DNA of 64,000 bases, taken from positions 186,001-250,000 of the forward strand of contig NZ_QICJ01000003.1 of assembly GCF_003201105.1 (NCBI RefSeq), read 5' to 3'. Below, one piece after another: positions 1-8,600 of this stretch (within the stretch, counting starts at the first letter, position 1; each line of letters starts with the position of its first letter). This DNA comes from Dyella sp. AtDHG13. Its GTDB lineage: Bacteria > Pseudomonadota > Gammaproteobacteria > Xanthomonadales > Rhodanobacteraceae. Below the pieces are notes generated by a model. It saw nothing but the letters and a program-made list of their open reading frames with translations. It did no database searches and had not been told where the DNA came from. The position numbers and the translations under genes are program-made.

Positions 1-387
1 CAGCTGCCGAGCAAGACCGAAATGCCCGAGCTGCTGGTGGACGTTTCCCAGACGGCGTTGTCGGCGGGACTGGAGACCGAGCTGTTCCAGCCGGGCCCGG
101 AAACGCCCAAGGACTTCTACGCCGAGAAGCCGATCCAGCTGCGCATGGTGGGCACGTACCACCAGTTCGGCACCTTCATCAGCGGCGTGGCGTCTCTGCC
201 CCGCGTAGTGATCCTGACCATGCATGACGTGTCATTGACGCCGAAGGACAAGAGCGGCCTGCTGGTGCTGCAGGGCACGGTCAAGACCTATCGCTATCTG
301 GACGAAGACGAAAGCGCGTCGGCCAAGGCGGCCAACGCCAAGTCGCCGCACGGCAAGCCGGCCGCGAAGACAGGGGGGCAGAAATGA
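1..387 (+). CDS. pilO: Type IV pilus inner-membrane protein PilO, C-terminal part
   Basis: The reading frame is open from the first base, so the gene begins upstream of the window and only about 128 C-terminal codons are present. The visible part starts with LPSKTEMPELLVDVSQTALS and continues into the ferredoxin-like fold region (IQLRMVGTYHQFGTFISGVASLPRVV) typical of PilO, followed by a Lys/Ala-rich tail. PilO pairs with PilN in the periplasm and links the PilM/PilN inner-membrane platform to PilP and the secretin. Its stop overlaps the ATG of pilP by four bases, the usual translational coupling in pilMNOPQ operons. Assignment rests on the sequence and on the following pilP and pilQ. Confidence 0.9.
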   Translation, partial: QLPSKTEMPELLVDVSQTALSAGLETELFQPGPETPKDFYAEKPIQLRMVGTYHQFGTFISGVASLPRVVILTMHDVSLTPKDKSGLLVLQGTVKTYRYLDEDESASAKAANAKSPHGKPAAKTGGQK

Positions 388-920
388 GCAAGTTGACTGC
401 CGCTGCGCCTGCCTTCCTGGCGAAAGCGTCGCTGGTGTTGTGCGTCGGCCTGATGCTCGCTGGTTGCAGCGGGCAGGACGACCTGCACCAGTGGGTTGCG
501 CAGGAAAAGCAGAAGAAGGGCGCGCCGATTCCTCCGCTGCCCGTGATCAAGACCTTCGAAACCTTCCAGTACGCCGACCAGGACAAGCGCGATCCGTTCA
601 GTCCGAGCACGGCCGAGCTTCAGAACACCAGCAACACGGGGCCCCGGCCGGACGAGAACCGCGCCAAGGAACCGCTGGAAATGTTTGCGCTGGACAGCCT
701 GAAGATGGTGGGCACCGTGGGGGCCGGTGCCGGCATGGAAGTGCTGGTGAAGGATCCGGGGGGCGTGATCCATCGCGTCCATCGCAACGAATACATGGGC
801 CAGAACTATGGTCGGGTCACCGCGATCGGCGATGACCATATCGACCTGGTGGAACTGGTTTCCAACGGCAACGGTGGCTGGATGGAACGTTCCGCCAGCA
901 TCGCGCTCAGCGAGAAATAA
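384..920 (+). CDS. pilP: Type IV pilus assembly lipoprotein PilP
   Basis: This 178-residue protein starts with a lipoprotein signal peptide ending in the lipobox LAGC, giving a mature N-terminal Cys at about residue 28. The remainder has PilP hallmarks: a proline-rich linker (GAPIPPLPVIKTFETFQY), the RDPFSP motif and a C-terminal beta domain (MVGTVGAGAGMEVLVKDPGGVIHRVHRNEYMGQNYGRV). PilP is anchored in the inner membrane, binds the PilN/PilO heterodimer and contacts the N0 domain of PilQ. The ATG overlaps the pilO stop (ATGA), and pilQ follows after 18 bases, so the three genes are one operon. Confidence 0.95.
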   Translation: MSKLTAAAPAFLAKASLVLCVGLMLAGCSGQDDLHQWVAQEKQKKGAPIPPLPVIKTFETFQYADQDKRDPFSPSTAELQNTSNTGPRPDENRAKEPLEMFALDSLKMVGTVGAGAGMEVLVKDPGGVIHRVHRNEYMGQNYGRVTAIGDDHIDLVELVSNGNGGWMERSASIALSEK

Positions 921-938
921 GAAACAGGGGCTGATGCA

Positions 939-3101
939 ATGAGCAACCAATCCAAAACTGTTCGGGGCCGCGTGATGCGCCAGGCTAGCCGTTATGTGGT
1001 GGTGAGCCTGCTGGCGCTGGGCGCTGCCTGGTCGAACGCGGCGGCGGCAGCCACCAGCACCCTGAAGGACATCAGCTACGACACGCTGCCCGGCGGCCGC
1101 GTCGAGCTGCATCTGAATTTCGCCCAGGGCCCGGTGCCGGAGCCGAAGATCTTCACCACCGGCAACCCGCCGCGCATCGCCGTGGACCTGCCCGATACCG
1201 ACAACGCCGCCGCGAGGCATCTTGATATCGGCAAGGGCGCGACCACGGGCGTGTCGGCGGTATCCGCCGGCGGCCGTACCCGCGTGGTGGTCGAGCTGGT
1301 CCGCGACTCGACCTACCGTTCGCGGGTGGAAGGCAACAGCCTGGTGCTGACCGTCAACAACGGCACCGAGGCACAGACCACCACGACGGCCGCGAGCATC
1401 GACCCGTCCAAGGCGCTGCCGTCGCTGGCCAACGGCCCGGCCGTGTCCAACATCGACTTCCGTCGCGGCCCGAACGGCGAGGGCCGCATCCTGATCGATT
1501 TCAGCGGCGCGGGCGCCAATGCCGACATGAAGCACCAGGGCGACAAGGTGATCGTCGACATCGATCACGCCAACCTGCCGCCGAACCTGGCCCAGCGCCT
1601 GGACGTGCTCGATTTCGCCACGCCGGTGCAGCAGATCGTCACCAAGGCAGGCCCGCGCGGCGGCGCGCACATGGAAATCAGCACCAAGGGTAGCGTCGAC
1701 ACGTCGGCCTACCAGAGCGGCAACCAGTACGTGGTCGAGGTGGCTCCGAAGAAGAAGGACGCCAAGGCCGACGCCGCGCTCGCCAAGGGCCAGGATCCGG
1801 TCTACACGGGCAACCGCGTGACCTTCAACTTCCAGGACATCCCGGTGCGCTCGGCCCTGCAGCTGCTGGCCGATATCTCGGGCCTCAACCTGGTGGCCTC
1901 GGACACGGTGGGCGGCAGCGTGACGCTGCGACTGGTCAACGTGCCATGGGATCAGGCGCTTGACGTGGTGCTGCGCGCCAAGAGCCTGGACAAGCGCCGC
2001 AACGGCAACGTGATCTGGATCGCGCCGCAGGAGGAACTGGCCAAGTACGAGCAGAGCATCGCCGATGCCCGCATCAAGGCCGAGGACAATGCCGAGCTGG
2101 TGACCGACTACGTGCCGATCAGCTATGGCAAGGCGAAGGACATCGCCAAGCTGCTGACCCAGGGCAGCATGCAGAGCACGGGTGGTGGCGCGGGTGCGAA
2201 CAATGCATCGCACGGGTTCCTGTCGTCGCGTGGCAGCGTCTCGTTCGACGAGCGCACCAATACCCTGCTGATCAACGACAACCCACAGAAGATCCGTGAG
2301 CTGCGCGCGCTGATCTCCGTGCTCGACAAGCCGGTGCAGCAGGTGCTGATCGAGTCGCGCATCGTGATCGCCACCGACAACTTCACCCGTGAGCTGGGCG
2401 CCAAGTTCGGCGTGCAGGGCAAGCGCACCAACCCGAGCGGTCAGACCATTTCGACCGGCGGCACAGATCTTGGGAACGGCACGGCGAGCGGCATCAATGT
2501 GAACCTCCCGACGACGACTTCGGCCGGTAGTTTTGCGCTGGGCGTGCTGGGCAAGAACTACGCGCTCGACCTGGAACTCTCGGCCGCGCAGACCGAGGGC
2601 CGCAGCGAGGTGATCTCCAGCCCGCGCGTCATCACCGCCAACCAGCAGGAAGCGGTGATCCGCCAGGGTCAGGAAATCGGCTACGTGACCTACCAGAACA
2701 GCGCCACGGGTGCCGCCGGCAGCGGCACCGCCACGGTGCAGTTCAAGGACGCCGTGCTGGAACTGAAGGTGACGCCGACCATCACCTCCGACGGCCGCGT
2801 GTACCTGATGATCAACGTGAAGAAGGATGCGCTGGCCGGTTACGTCACCGTGCCGGGCAGCGGCCAGGTGCCGACCATCGACACGCGTGAGATCAACACC
2901 TCGGTGCTGGTGGACAACGGCCAGACGGTGGTGCTGGGCGGCATCTACGAAATCACCAAGCAGAATTCGGCCACCAAGGTGCCGGGCCTGGGCGACATTC
3001 CGGGCATCGGCGCGCTGTTCCGCAACACCTCGCGCGAAAGCGACAAGGCGGAGCTGCTGATCTTCGTGACGCCGCGCATCCTGAGCGAGAGCCTGCAGTA
3101 A
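939..3101 (+). CDS. pilQ: Type IV pilus secretin PilQ
   Basis: A 720-residue outer-membrane secretin that forms the pore for the type IV pilus. It starts with a long Sec signal peptide ending near AAAAA at about residue 38. Two AMIN-type domains that may bind peptidoglycan follow (about 40-125 and 160-265). Next is an STN/N0 domain at about 290-360 (VTFNFQDIPVRSALQLLADISGLNL), an N1 domain with a Gly/Ala/Ser-rich loop, and the secretin domain from about 480 to the end, containing VISSPRVITANQQEAVIRQG and VPGLGDIPGIGALFRNTS. Length and order fit the family. It is the last gene of the pil operon and is followed by an intrinsic terminator. Confidence 0.96.
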   Translation: MSNQSKTVRGRVMRQASRYVVVSLLALGAAWSNAAAAATSTLKDISYDTLPGGRVELHLNFAQGPVPEPKIFTTGNPPRIAVDLPDTDNAAARHLDIGKGATTGVSAVSAGGRTRVVVELVRDSTYRSRVEGNSLVLTVNNGTEAQTTTTAASIDPSKALPSLANGPAVSNIDFRRGPNGEGRILIDFSGAGANADMKHQGDKVIVDIDHANLPPNLAQRLDVLDFATPVQQIVTKAGPRGGAHMEISTKGSVDTSAYQSGNQYVVEVAPKKKDAKADAALAKGQDPVYTGNRVTFNFQDIPVRSALQLLADISGLNLVASDTVGGSVTLRLVNVPWDQALDVVLRAKSLDKRRNGNVIWIAPQEELAKYEQSIADARIKAEDNAELVTDYVPISYGKAKDIAKLLTQGSMQSTGGGAGANNASHGFLSSRGSVSFDERTNTLLINDNPQKIRELRALISVLDKPVQQVLIESRIVIATDNFTRELGAKFGVQGKRTNPSGQTISTGGTDLGNGTASGINVNLPTTTSAGSFALGVLGKNYALDLELSAAQTEGRSEVISSPRVITANQQEAVIRQGQEIGYVTYQNSATGAAGSGTATVQFKDAVLELKVTPTITSDGRVYLMINVKKDALAGYVTVPGSGQVPTIDTREINTSVLVDNGQTVVLGGIYEITKQNSATKVPGLGDIPGIGALFRNTSRESDKAELLIFVTPRILSESLQ

Positions 3102-3125
3102 CCGCAGGGCATCCGGTTGAAAGAA

Positions 3126-3149
3126 GGGGCGGCCTTGGCCGCCCCTTTT
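3126..3149 (+). terminator. Intrinsic terminator after pilQ
   Basis: A perfect 9-bp GC-rich stem, GGGGCGGCC and GGCCGCCCC with a 2-base loop, is followed by TTTT. It lies 24 bases after the pilQ stop and separates the pil operon from the moxR operon. Confidence 0.9.
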
Positions 3150-3240
3150 GTTTTCAGGCAGTTGCCCACTCGCATGGGGGCCGGAAGTCATGGGTATTAA
3201 ACTTCCGGAGTTCGCCAAGGTCTGTCGTACGTTCACCCCG

Positions 3241-4248
3241 ATGGAATCCCCGATGGATATGCCCGAGGCCTCCCCCTCAACCCGCCTGCAGCAGGCGTTC
3301 CTGCACGTCCGAGATGAGCTGCGCCGCAGCGTCATCGGCCAGCCGCACTTGATCGATTGCCTGCTCGTGGCCTTGCTGGCGGACGGCCACCTGCTGGTGG
3401 AAGGCGCGCCCGGCCTAGCCAAGACCACCGTGGTGAAGGCCCTGGCGGGGCGCATCGAGGCGGATTTCCATCGCGTGCAGTTCACCCCCGACCTGCTGCC
3501 GGCCGATCTCACCGGCACCGATGTGTTTCGCCCGCAATCGGGCAGTTTCGAGTTCGAGAAGGGGCCGCTGTTCCACAACATCGTGCTGGCGGACGAGATC
3601 AACCGCGCGCCGGCCAAGGTGCAATCCGCCCTGCTCGAGGCGATGGCGGAGCGCCAGATCACGGTGGGCCGAAGCACCTGGCGCCTGCCGGAACTCTTTA
3701 TGGTCATGGCGACGCAGAACCCGATCGAGCAGGAAGGCACCTTCGCGTTGCCCGAGGCCCAGCTCGACCGTTTCGTCATGCACGTGACCATCGGCTATCC
3801 GGATGCCGCCGCGGAACTGGCGATACTGCAGCTCGCGCGCGAACAGGCGCGCACCAGCCTGCACCCGGCGCCCGTCGCGCGGCCCTCGCTGAGCCAGACG
3901 GACGTATTCAGCGCGCGCGACGCGGTGCTCGACGTGCACATGGCGCCGGCGCTGGAGGAATACATCACGCAGCTGGTGCTGGCCACGCGCGATCCGGGCG
4001 CCTACGGGCCGGAGCTGAAACGCTGGATTGCCTGGGGCGCCAGCCCGCGCGGCACGATCGCACTGGATCGCTGTGCGCGTGCGCACGCGTGGCTGGCCGG
4101 CCGCGACTACGCCTTGCCTGAGGACGTGCATGCGATCGTCCACGAAGTGCTGCGCCATCGCGTATTGCTGAGCTACGAGGCGGAAGCCGAAGGCGTGCGC
4201 AGCGACCAGGTGATTCGTCGCGTGCTGGATCTCGTGCCATTGCCGTGA
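3241..4248 (+). CDS. MoxR-family AAA+ ATPase
   Basis: An approximately 335-residue AAA+ ATPase of the MoxR/RavA clade. Visible motifs are Walker A (GAPGLAKTT), Walker B with ADEINRAP, the family segment ATQNPIEQEGTFALPEAQ and an arginine-finger region (AQLDRF). A C-terminal lid domain ends with LDLVPLP. MoxR ATPases act as chaperones for VWA proteins encoded beside them, here BatA and BatB. The frame is open further upstream, with an ATG at 3190 and a TTG inside the pilQ terminator, but the conserved sequence begins near residue 15 of the chosen ATG. No start has a convincing ribosome binding site. The stop overlaps the next GTG. Confidence 0.92.
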   Translation: MESPMDMPEASPSTRLQQAFLHVRDELRRSVIGQPHLIDCLLVALLADGHLLVEGAPGLAKTTVVKALAGRIEADFHRVQFTPDLLPADLTGTDVFRPQSGSFEFEKGPLFHNIVLADEINRAPAKVQSALLEAMAERQITVGRSTWRLPELFMVMATQNPIEQEGTFALPEAQLDRFVMHVTIGYPDAAAELAILQLAREQARTSLHPAPVARPSLSQTDVFSARDAVLDVHMAPALEEYITQLVLATRDPGAYGPELKRWIAWGASPRGTIALDRCARAHAWLAGRDYALPEDVHAIVHEVLRHRVLLSYEAEAEGVRSDQVIRRVLDLVPLP

Positions 4249-5177
4249 ACGCCGTGGTGAACATGAGCACAGGCGCGGACGGCCGCACGCGCGTGCATCT
4301 GGGCGAACTGGTGGCGTTGCGCGCACGTGTCGCCAAGGCGGCGCTGCCGCGGCTGGAGAGCCACGCCATGCGCGCGGGCCAGCAGTCCGGCCGACTCTAC
4401 GGGCGTGGCATGGATTACGCGGAGTCGCGCGTCTATCAGCCGGGCGACGACGTGCGCCGGCTCGACTGGCGTTTGACAGCGCGCAGCGGCCGCCTGCATA
4501 CGAAGTTGTTCCAGGAGGAACGCGAAGGTCGCCTGCTGATCCTGCTGGATGCGCATGAAAGCATGCGCTTCGGTACGCGCGTGCGCCTGAAATCCGTGCA
4601 GGCGGCGCGTGCTGCCGCGTTGGCGGCCTGGTATGCGGTGCGCGCCGGCGAACGCGTGGGCGTGATGTCGTTTGGCAACGGACACCATCTATTGCGCCCG
4701 CAAGGAGGTACGCGCGGTGCGCTGGCAGTGTGCGGCGCGCTGGCCGACTGGGATGCGAACGACGCGCCGGTGCCAGGCGAGCCACTGTCGGACGCGCTGT
4801 TGCGCGCGGGACGCTTGATGCATGGTGCCAATCGCGTGCTGCTGATCAGCGATGGCTTGAGCTGTGACGAGGCGGCGCGTGGCCGTCTGCTGGATCTCTC
4901 GCACAAGGCAGGCATACGTGTTCTGGTGGTGGCTGACGCGCTGGAGTTGGGCATGCCGCCGGCCGGCCGATATCCCATGGAGCACGAAGGCGTGCGACGC
5001 GACGTGGCCTTGTTTGGCGAGCGGCAGCGCCGCGAGTTCCAGCAGGCGCTTGGCGCGGGGCAGGCGCGGCTCAATGGCATGGCGCAGTCGCTCGGGCTTC
5101 CCCGCGCGACGGTGGATACCGCCGCCGACCCGCTGGATGCCGTGCTGTCGCTGCTTGCTCCCGGGGTGCGTCGATGA
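4245..5177 (+). CDS. DUF58 domain protein of the MoxR/Bat operon
   Basis: A 310-residue cytoplasmic DUF58 protein. The family signature VYQPGDDVRRLDWRLTARSGRLHTKLFQEEREG is at about residues 64-96, preceded by the typical SGRLYGRGMDYAESR stretch. A degenerate VWA-like half domain follows (LLILLDAHESMRFGT, where canonical proteins have DxSxS). DUF58 proteins are found between moxR and VWA genes and are thought to take part in the same chaperone/stress complex. The GTG start overlaps the moxR stop by four bases (GTGA), so translation is probably coupled. The exact biochemical role is not known for the family. Confidence 0.88.
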   Translation: MNAVVNMSTGADGRTRVHLGELVALRARVAKAALPRLESHAMRAGQQSGRLYGRGMDYAESRVYQPGDDVRRLDWRLTARSGRLHTKLFQEEREGRLLILLDAHESMRFGTRVRLKSVQAARAAALAAWYAVRAGERVGVMSFGNGHHLLRPQGGTRGALAVCGALADWDANDAPVPGEPLSDALLRAGRLMHGANRVLLISDGLSCDEAARGRLLDLSHKAGIRVLVVADALELGMPPAGRYPMEHEGVRRDVALFGERQRREFQQALGAGQARLNGMAQSLGLPRATVDTAADPLDAVLSLLAPGVRR

Positions 5178-5704
5178 TCGCGTCCGCGCCACGGAACGGC
5201 CCCTTGCTGCGCGACATCCACCTGCCGCCGCAGCCATCGTGGTGGCCGCCGGCGCCGGGATGGTGGGCACTGGCCGCAATGATCTTGGCGGTGGCCCTCG
5301 TCGGCCTCTGGTGGTGGCGCCGTCAGCGCCGCCGTCGTGCCGCGGAAGCGCAGGTGCTGGCGGAAGTGGATCGCGTGCTCGCCCTGTGGCGTGAACAGCC
5401 GCAGGCGCTGGCATCGGCACTGCATCAGCTGCTGCGGCGCGGCGCCTTGCGCATCGATCCGCTCGCCACGCAGCAGCGCGGCGATGCGTGGCGGCAGACG
5501 CTGGCGCGCGTGCGCGTCGATGCATCGACGCTCGAACAGCTCAACACGCTCGACGCCGCGATGTACCAGCCATCGGCCACGCTCGATGCCGAGCAGGCTG
5601 CCGGCGCGACGCGTCGATGGCTGCAACAGGCCTGGCGACAAGGAACGTCGGCGCGTGCGAGTCACGTGCGAGGCGTGCCGGAAGCAACCGAGGTTCGGCC
5701 ATGA
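5174..5704 (+). CDS. DUF4381 single-pass membrane protein
   Basis: A 176-residue protein of the DUF4381 family, found between DUF58 and BatA genes. A proline/tryptophan-rich N-terminus (LRDIHLPPQPSWWPPAPGWW) leads into one transmembrane helix at about residues 30-50 (WWALAAMILAVALVGLWWW). An Arg-rich stop-transfer segment and a helical cytoplasmic domain of about 110 residues follow. The ATG overlaps the DUF58 stop and its own stop overlaps the batA ATG (ATGA), so it sits inside a fully coupled operon. Function is unknown beyond the association with MoxR/Bat proteins. Confidence 0.85.
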   Translation: MIASAPRNGPLLRDIHLPPQPSWWPPAPGWWALAAMILAVALVGLWWWRRQRRRRAAEAQVLAEVDRVLALWREQPQALASALHQLLRRGALRIDPLATQQRGDAWRQTLARVRVDASTLEQLNTLDAAMYQPSATLDAEQAAGATRRWLQQAWRQGTSARASHVRGVPEATEVRP

Positions 5705-6681
5705 CCGAATTCGCGTGGCCATGGGTGCTGGTGCTGGCGCCTTTGCCGTGGCTGTTGCGCTGGTGGCTGCGGCCCGCGGCGCCGCAGCAGGCGCTGCATC
5801 TTCCTCACCCCGGTCTGCATCTGGATGCGCCGGAACGCCAGGGCGCCGCCGGCTGGCGCACGTGGCTGCTCGTGCTTGCGTGGCTGGCGTTGCTGGTCGC
5901 TGCGGCCAGGCCCCAATGGGTCGGGCCGCCGCAGGCGCAGCAGCGCAGCGGGCGTGCGTTGATGCTCGCGGTCGATCTTTCCGGCAGCATGCGCACCGAC
6001 GACATGCAGCTCAGCGGGCAGCCGGTGAGCCGCTTCGGCGCCGTCGAGGCGATTGCCGGCGATTTCATTGCGCGCCGCAGCGGCGATGAGATGGGTTTGA
6101 TCCTGTTCGGCAGCCGCGCCTTCCTGGTGACGCCGCTCACCTACGATCTTCATGCCGTGCAGGCGCAGCTGCAGGGCGCCGCCGTTGGCCTGGCGGGCAC
6201 CGAGACGGCGATCGGCGATGCCATCGGCGTGGCCGTGAAACGTCTTGCCGGCCAGCCGGAACAGGCGCGCGTGGTCGTGCTGCTCACCGATGGCGTGAAC
6301 AATGCGGGCAACATCGCCCCGCTCGATGCGGCGCATGCCGCGCAAGCGGCCGGCGTGCGCATCTACACCATCGGCATCGGCGCCACCGAGATGAACGTGC
6401 CCGACCTGTTCGGCACGCATACGGTGAATCCGTCAGCCGATCTGGACGAAGGCATGTTGCGTTCCATCGCCACGCAAACCGGCGGCCGCTATTTCCGCGC
6501 CACCGATTCGAACCAGCTGGCGGACGCCTACCGCGCCATCGATGCCTTGGAGCCCATGCCGCAACAGGGGCCTTCCTTGCGTCCGCGCCACGAGCTGTTC
6601 CGCTGGCCGCTCGCAGTGGCGGTCGCGGCGTGGCTGCTGGCCTTCGTTCCGCGGCCGCGCCGGCGGGAGGCGTTCGCATGA
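5701..6681 (+). CDS. batA: VWA-domain membrane protein BatA
   Basis: A 326-residue BatA-type protein. N-terminal hydrophobic helices (WPWVLVLAPLPWLLRWWL and TWLLVLAWLALLVAAA) are followed by a von Willebrand A domain with an intact MIDAS motif (LAVDLSGSM), a threonine in the GTETAIGDAIG loop and a conserved LLTDGVNNAG. A third transmembrane helix is near the C-terminus (LAVAVAAWLLAFVP) before a basic tail. The real start is the ATG overlapping the DUF4381 stop; the frame is open upstream only as a shadow. Bat (Bacteroides aerotolerance) proteins are periplasmic/inner-membrane VWA proteins thought to be remodelled by MoxR. Confidence 0.9.
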   Translation: MTEFAWPWVLVLAPLPWLLRWWLRPAAPQQALHLPHPGLHLDAPERQGAAGWRTWLLVLAWLALLVAAARPQWVGPPQAQQRSGRALMLAVDLSGSMRTDDMQLSGQPVSRFGAVEAIAGDFIARRSGDEMGLILFGSRAFLVTPLTYDLHAVQAQLQGAAVGLAGTETAIGDAIGVAVKRLAGQPEQARVVVLLTDGVNNAGNIAPLDAAHAAQAAGVRIYTIGIGATEMNVPDLFGTHTVNPSADLDEGMLRSIATQTGGRYFRATDSNQLADAYRAIDALEPMPQQGPSLRPRHELFRWPLAVAVAAWLLAFVPRPRRREAFA

Positions 6682-8600
6682 GCGAGGCCTTGCAGCAGTT
6701 TCATTTCCTGCGTCCCTGGTGGCTGCTGGCGCTGTTCGCCCTGCCGTTACTCGTGGCCTTCGCCGCGCGTCGCCATGGCGTTCGCGAGCAGCTGTCCCGC
6801 CTGGTCGATCCCGAATTACTGCCGTTCCTGCTGAAGGGAAACGTTACCCAGCGGCGTGCTTCGCCCTGGCTGCTCGCGGCGGGCTGGCTGCTCGCCACGC
6901 TGGCGATGGCGGGCCCCACCTGGAGCCGCGTCGCCCAGCCGCTCTACGCCAAGCGCGCCGCGCAGGTCGTGGCCGTGTCGATGTCGCAGCGCATGTTGGC
7001 GCGCGATGTGTCGCCCAGCCGGCTGGACCGCGTGCGTTACAAGGTGCGTGACCTGCTCGCGGTCAATCACGACGGGCTCAATGCACTGGTCGCCTATGCG
7101 GGCGAGGCCTTCGTGGTGGCTCCGCTGACTTCCGATGCTTCGGCGCTCAACGACCTGCTGGATGCGCTCGCACCCGACACCATGCCGGTCGACGGCGACA
7201 ACGCCGCACAGGCCATCGAACGTGGTGCCGCGTTGATCCGCGACGCGAAAGTGGGCGGCGGTTCGCTGGTGCTGGTGACGGACGACGTCGACGACCCCGC
7301 CCTCGCGGCAGCGCGCAAGGCGACGACGGATGGCGTGCGCGTGTCGGTGCTCGGCATCGGTACGCCGCAAGGAGGGCCGGTACCGCTGGCCGACAACGGC
7401 TTCCAGCACGACGCTCAGGGCGGTGTGCTGATGGCCAGGCGCAACGACGAGGCATTGCGCACGCTGGCGACCACCGGCGGCGGCGCCTACGTGCCCATGA
7501 CGGACGACGATCGCGACGTCCGCGCGCTCGCCGCGGAACTGAGCACGCGTAGCCCGGCGGTGCTTGCCAGCGACATGCACGGCGACGAATGGCAGGATCG
7601 CGGCCCCTGGCTGCTATTGCTGCTGCTGCCGCTGGCCGCCGCATCGTTCCGCCGGGGCTGGTTGATGATCGCGGCGCTGGCCTTGCTGCCCGCGTTGCCG
7701 GGCACCGCGCGCGCCAGCGCATGGAGCGACCTGTGGCGTCGCCCGGACCAGCAGGCGGCCGCGGCCCTTCAGCGTGGCGACGCCAGGCAGGCGCAGCAGG
7801 TGGCGCGCGATCCCGCGTGGCGCGGCGCGGCGGCGTATCGCGCCGGCGATTACGCCACGGCGAGCAAGGACCTGCGTCCGCTTTCCGGCAGCGATGCGCA
7901 ATACAACCTGGGCAATGCGCTGGCGAAACAGGGCGACTACCAGGGCGCGCTCGATGCCTATGACCGCGCGCTCAAGGCCAACCCCAACAACAGCGATGCG
8001 CAGGCCAACCGCAAGGCGGTGGAAGACTGGATGCATCGCCAGCCCCATTCACCGCAGAACGACAACGGCGCGAAGGACAACAAGGGCAAGGCGGGATCCG
8101 GCCCGTCCACCACGCCGCCTGACAACGCGCAGGGCCAGTCCGGCCAGCAGCGCGACCAGGACAAGCAGAATCAGGATCAGGGCCAGGGCAAACCGTCCCA
8201 GGACGCGCATGGCGATGCACAGGGCAACAGCAGCCAGCAGAACACGCAGTCCGGCCAGCAGCCCATGGATCGGTCGCCCGAGCAGGGTTCCGCCAACCAG
8301 ACACAAACGCCCGAACAGCAGGCGCAGGAACGCGCACGGCAGGAGCAGGCCCAGCAGGCCTTGCAGAAACAGATGGATGCGGCGCTGGGCAAGCAGCAGG
8401 GCGGGGACAAGGGTCAGCACGGCCCGCACGAACTGGGCGTCATCGACAAGGACGATGCCCAGGCGCGTTTGCCGGCCGACGTGCGGCAGGCGCTGCAACG
8501 CGTGCCTGACGATCCGGGCGCGCTGCTGCGGCGCAAGTTCGAGCTTGAATACCGGCAGCGCCATGGCGGCGCGGCGCCGAGCGAGGGTGATTCGCCGTGA
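6678..8600 (+). CDS. batB: BatB-type VWA protein fused to TPR (BatC-like) region
   Basis: A 640-residue protein combining BatB and BatC-like parts. Two N-terminal transmembrane helices are followed by a VWA domain at about 85-290, then two more hydrophobic segments (GPWLLLLLLPLAAASF and LMIAALALLPALPG). A TPR region follows (DYATASKDLRPLSGSDAQYNLGNALAKQGDYQGALDAYDRALKANPNN in the sequence), and then a long low-complexity Gln/Asn/Ser-rich linker of about 150 residues. The MIDAS motif is degenerate: where BatB proteins have DxSxS this one reads VSMSQRM, so metal binding is doubtful. Start and stop both overlap the neighbouring genes by four bases. Confidence 0.87.
   Translation: MSEALQQFHFLRPWWLLALFALPLLVAFAARRHGVREQLSRLVDPELLPFLLKGNVTQRRASPWLLAAGWLLATLAMAGPTWSRVAQPLYAKRAAQVVAVSMSQRMLARDVSPSRLDRVRYKVRDLLAVNHDGLNALVAYAGEAFVVAPLTSDASALNDLLDALAPDTMPVDGDNAAQAIERGAALIRDAKVGGGSLVLVTDDVDDPALAAARKATTDGVRVSVLGIGTPQGGPVPLADNGFQHDAQGGVLMARRNDEALRTLATTGGGAYVPMTDDDRDVRALAAELSTRSPAVLASDMHGDEWQDRGPWLLLLLLPLAAASFRRGWLMIAALALLPALPGTARASAWSDLWRRPDQQAAAALQRGDARQAQQVARDPAWRGAAAYRAGDYATASKDLRPLSGSDAQYNLGNALAKQGDYQGALDAYDRALKANPNNSDAQANRKAVEDWMHRQPHSPQNDNGAKDNKGKAGSGPSTTPPDNAQGQSGQQRDQDKQNQDQGQGKPSQDAHGDAQGNSSQQNTQSGQQPMDRSPEQGSANQTQTPEQQAQERARQEQAQQALQKQMDAALGKQQGGDKGQHGPHELGVIDKDDAQARLPADVRQALQRVPDDPGALLRRKFELEYRQRHGGAAPSEGDSP

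Noticed and set aside
3148..3240. Upstream starts for moxR (TTG in the pilQ terminator, ATG at 3190)
   Set aside because: The TTG lies in the terminator loop region, and the extra residues have no similarity to MoxR proteins; the ATG at 3190 remains a weaker alternative.
294..3791. 1165-codon open frame on the minus strand opposite pilP, pilQ and moxR
   Set aside because: Arg/His/Gly/Ala-rich translation without domains, fully antisense to clear genes; a GC-rich shadow frame.
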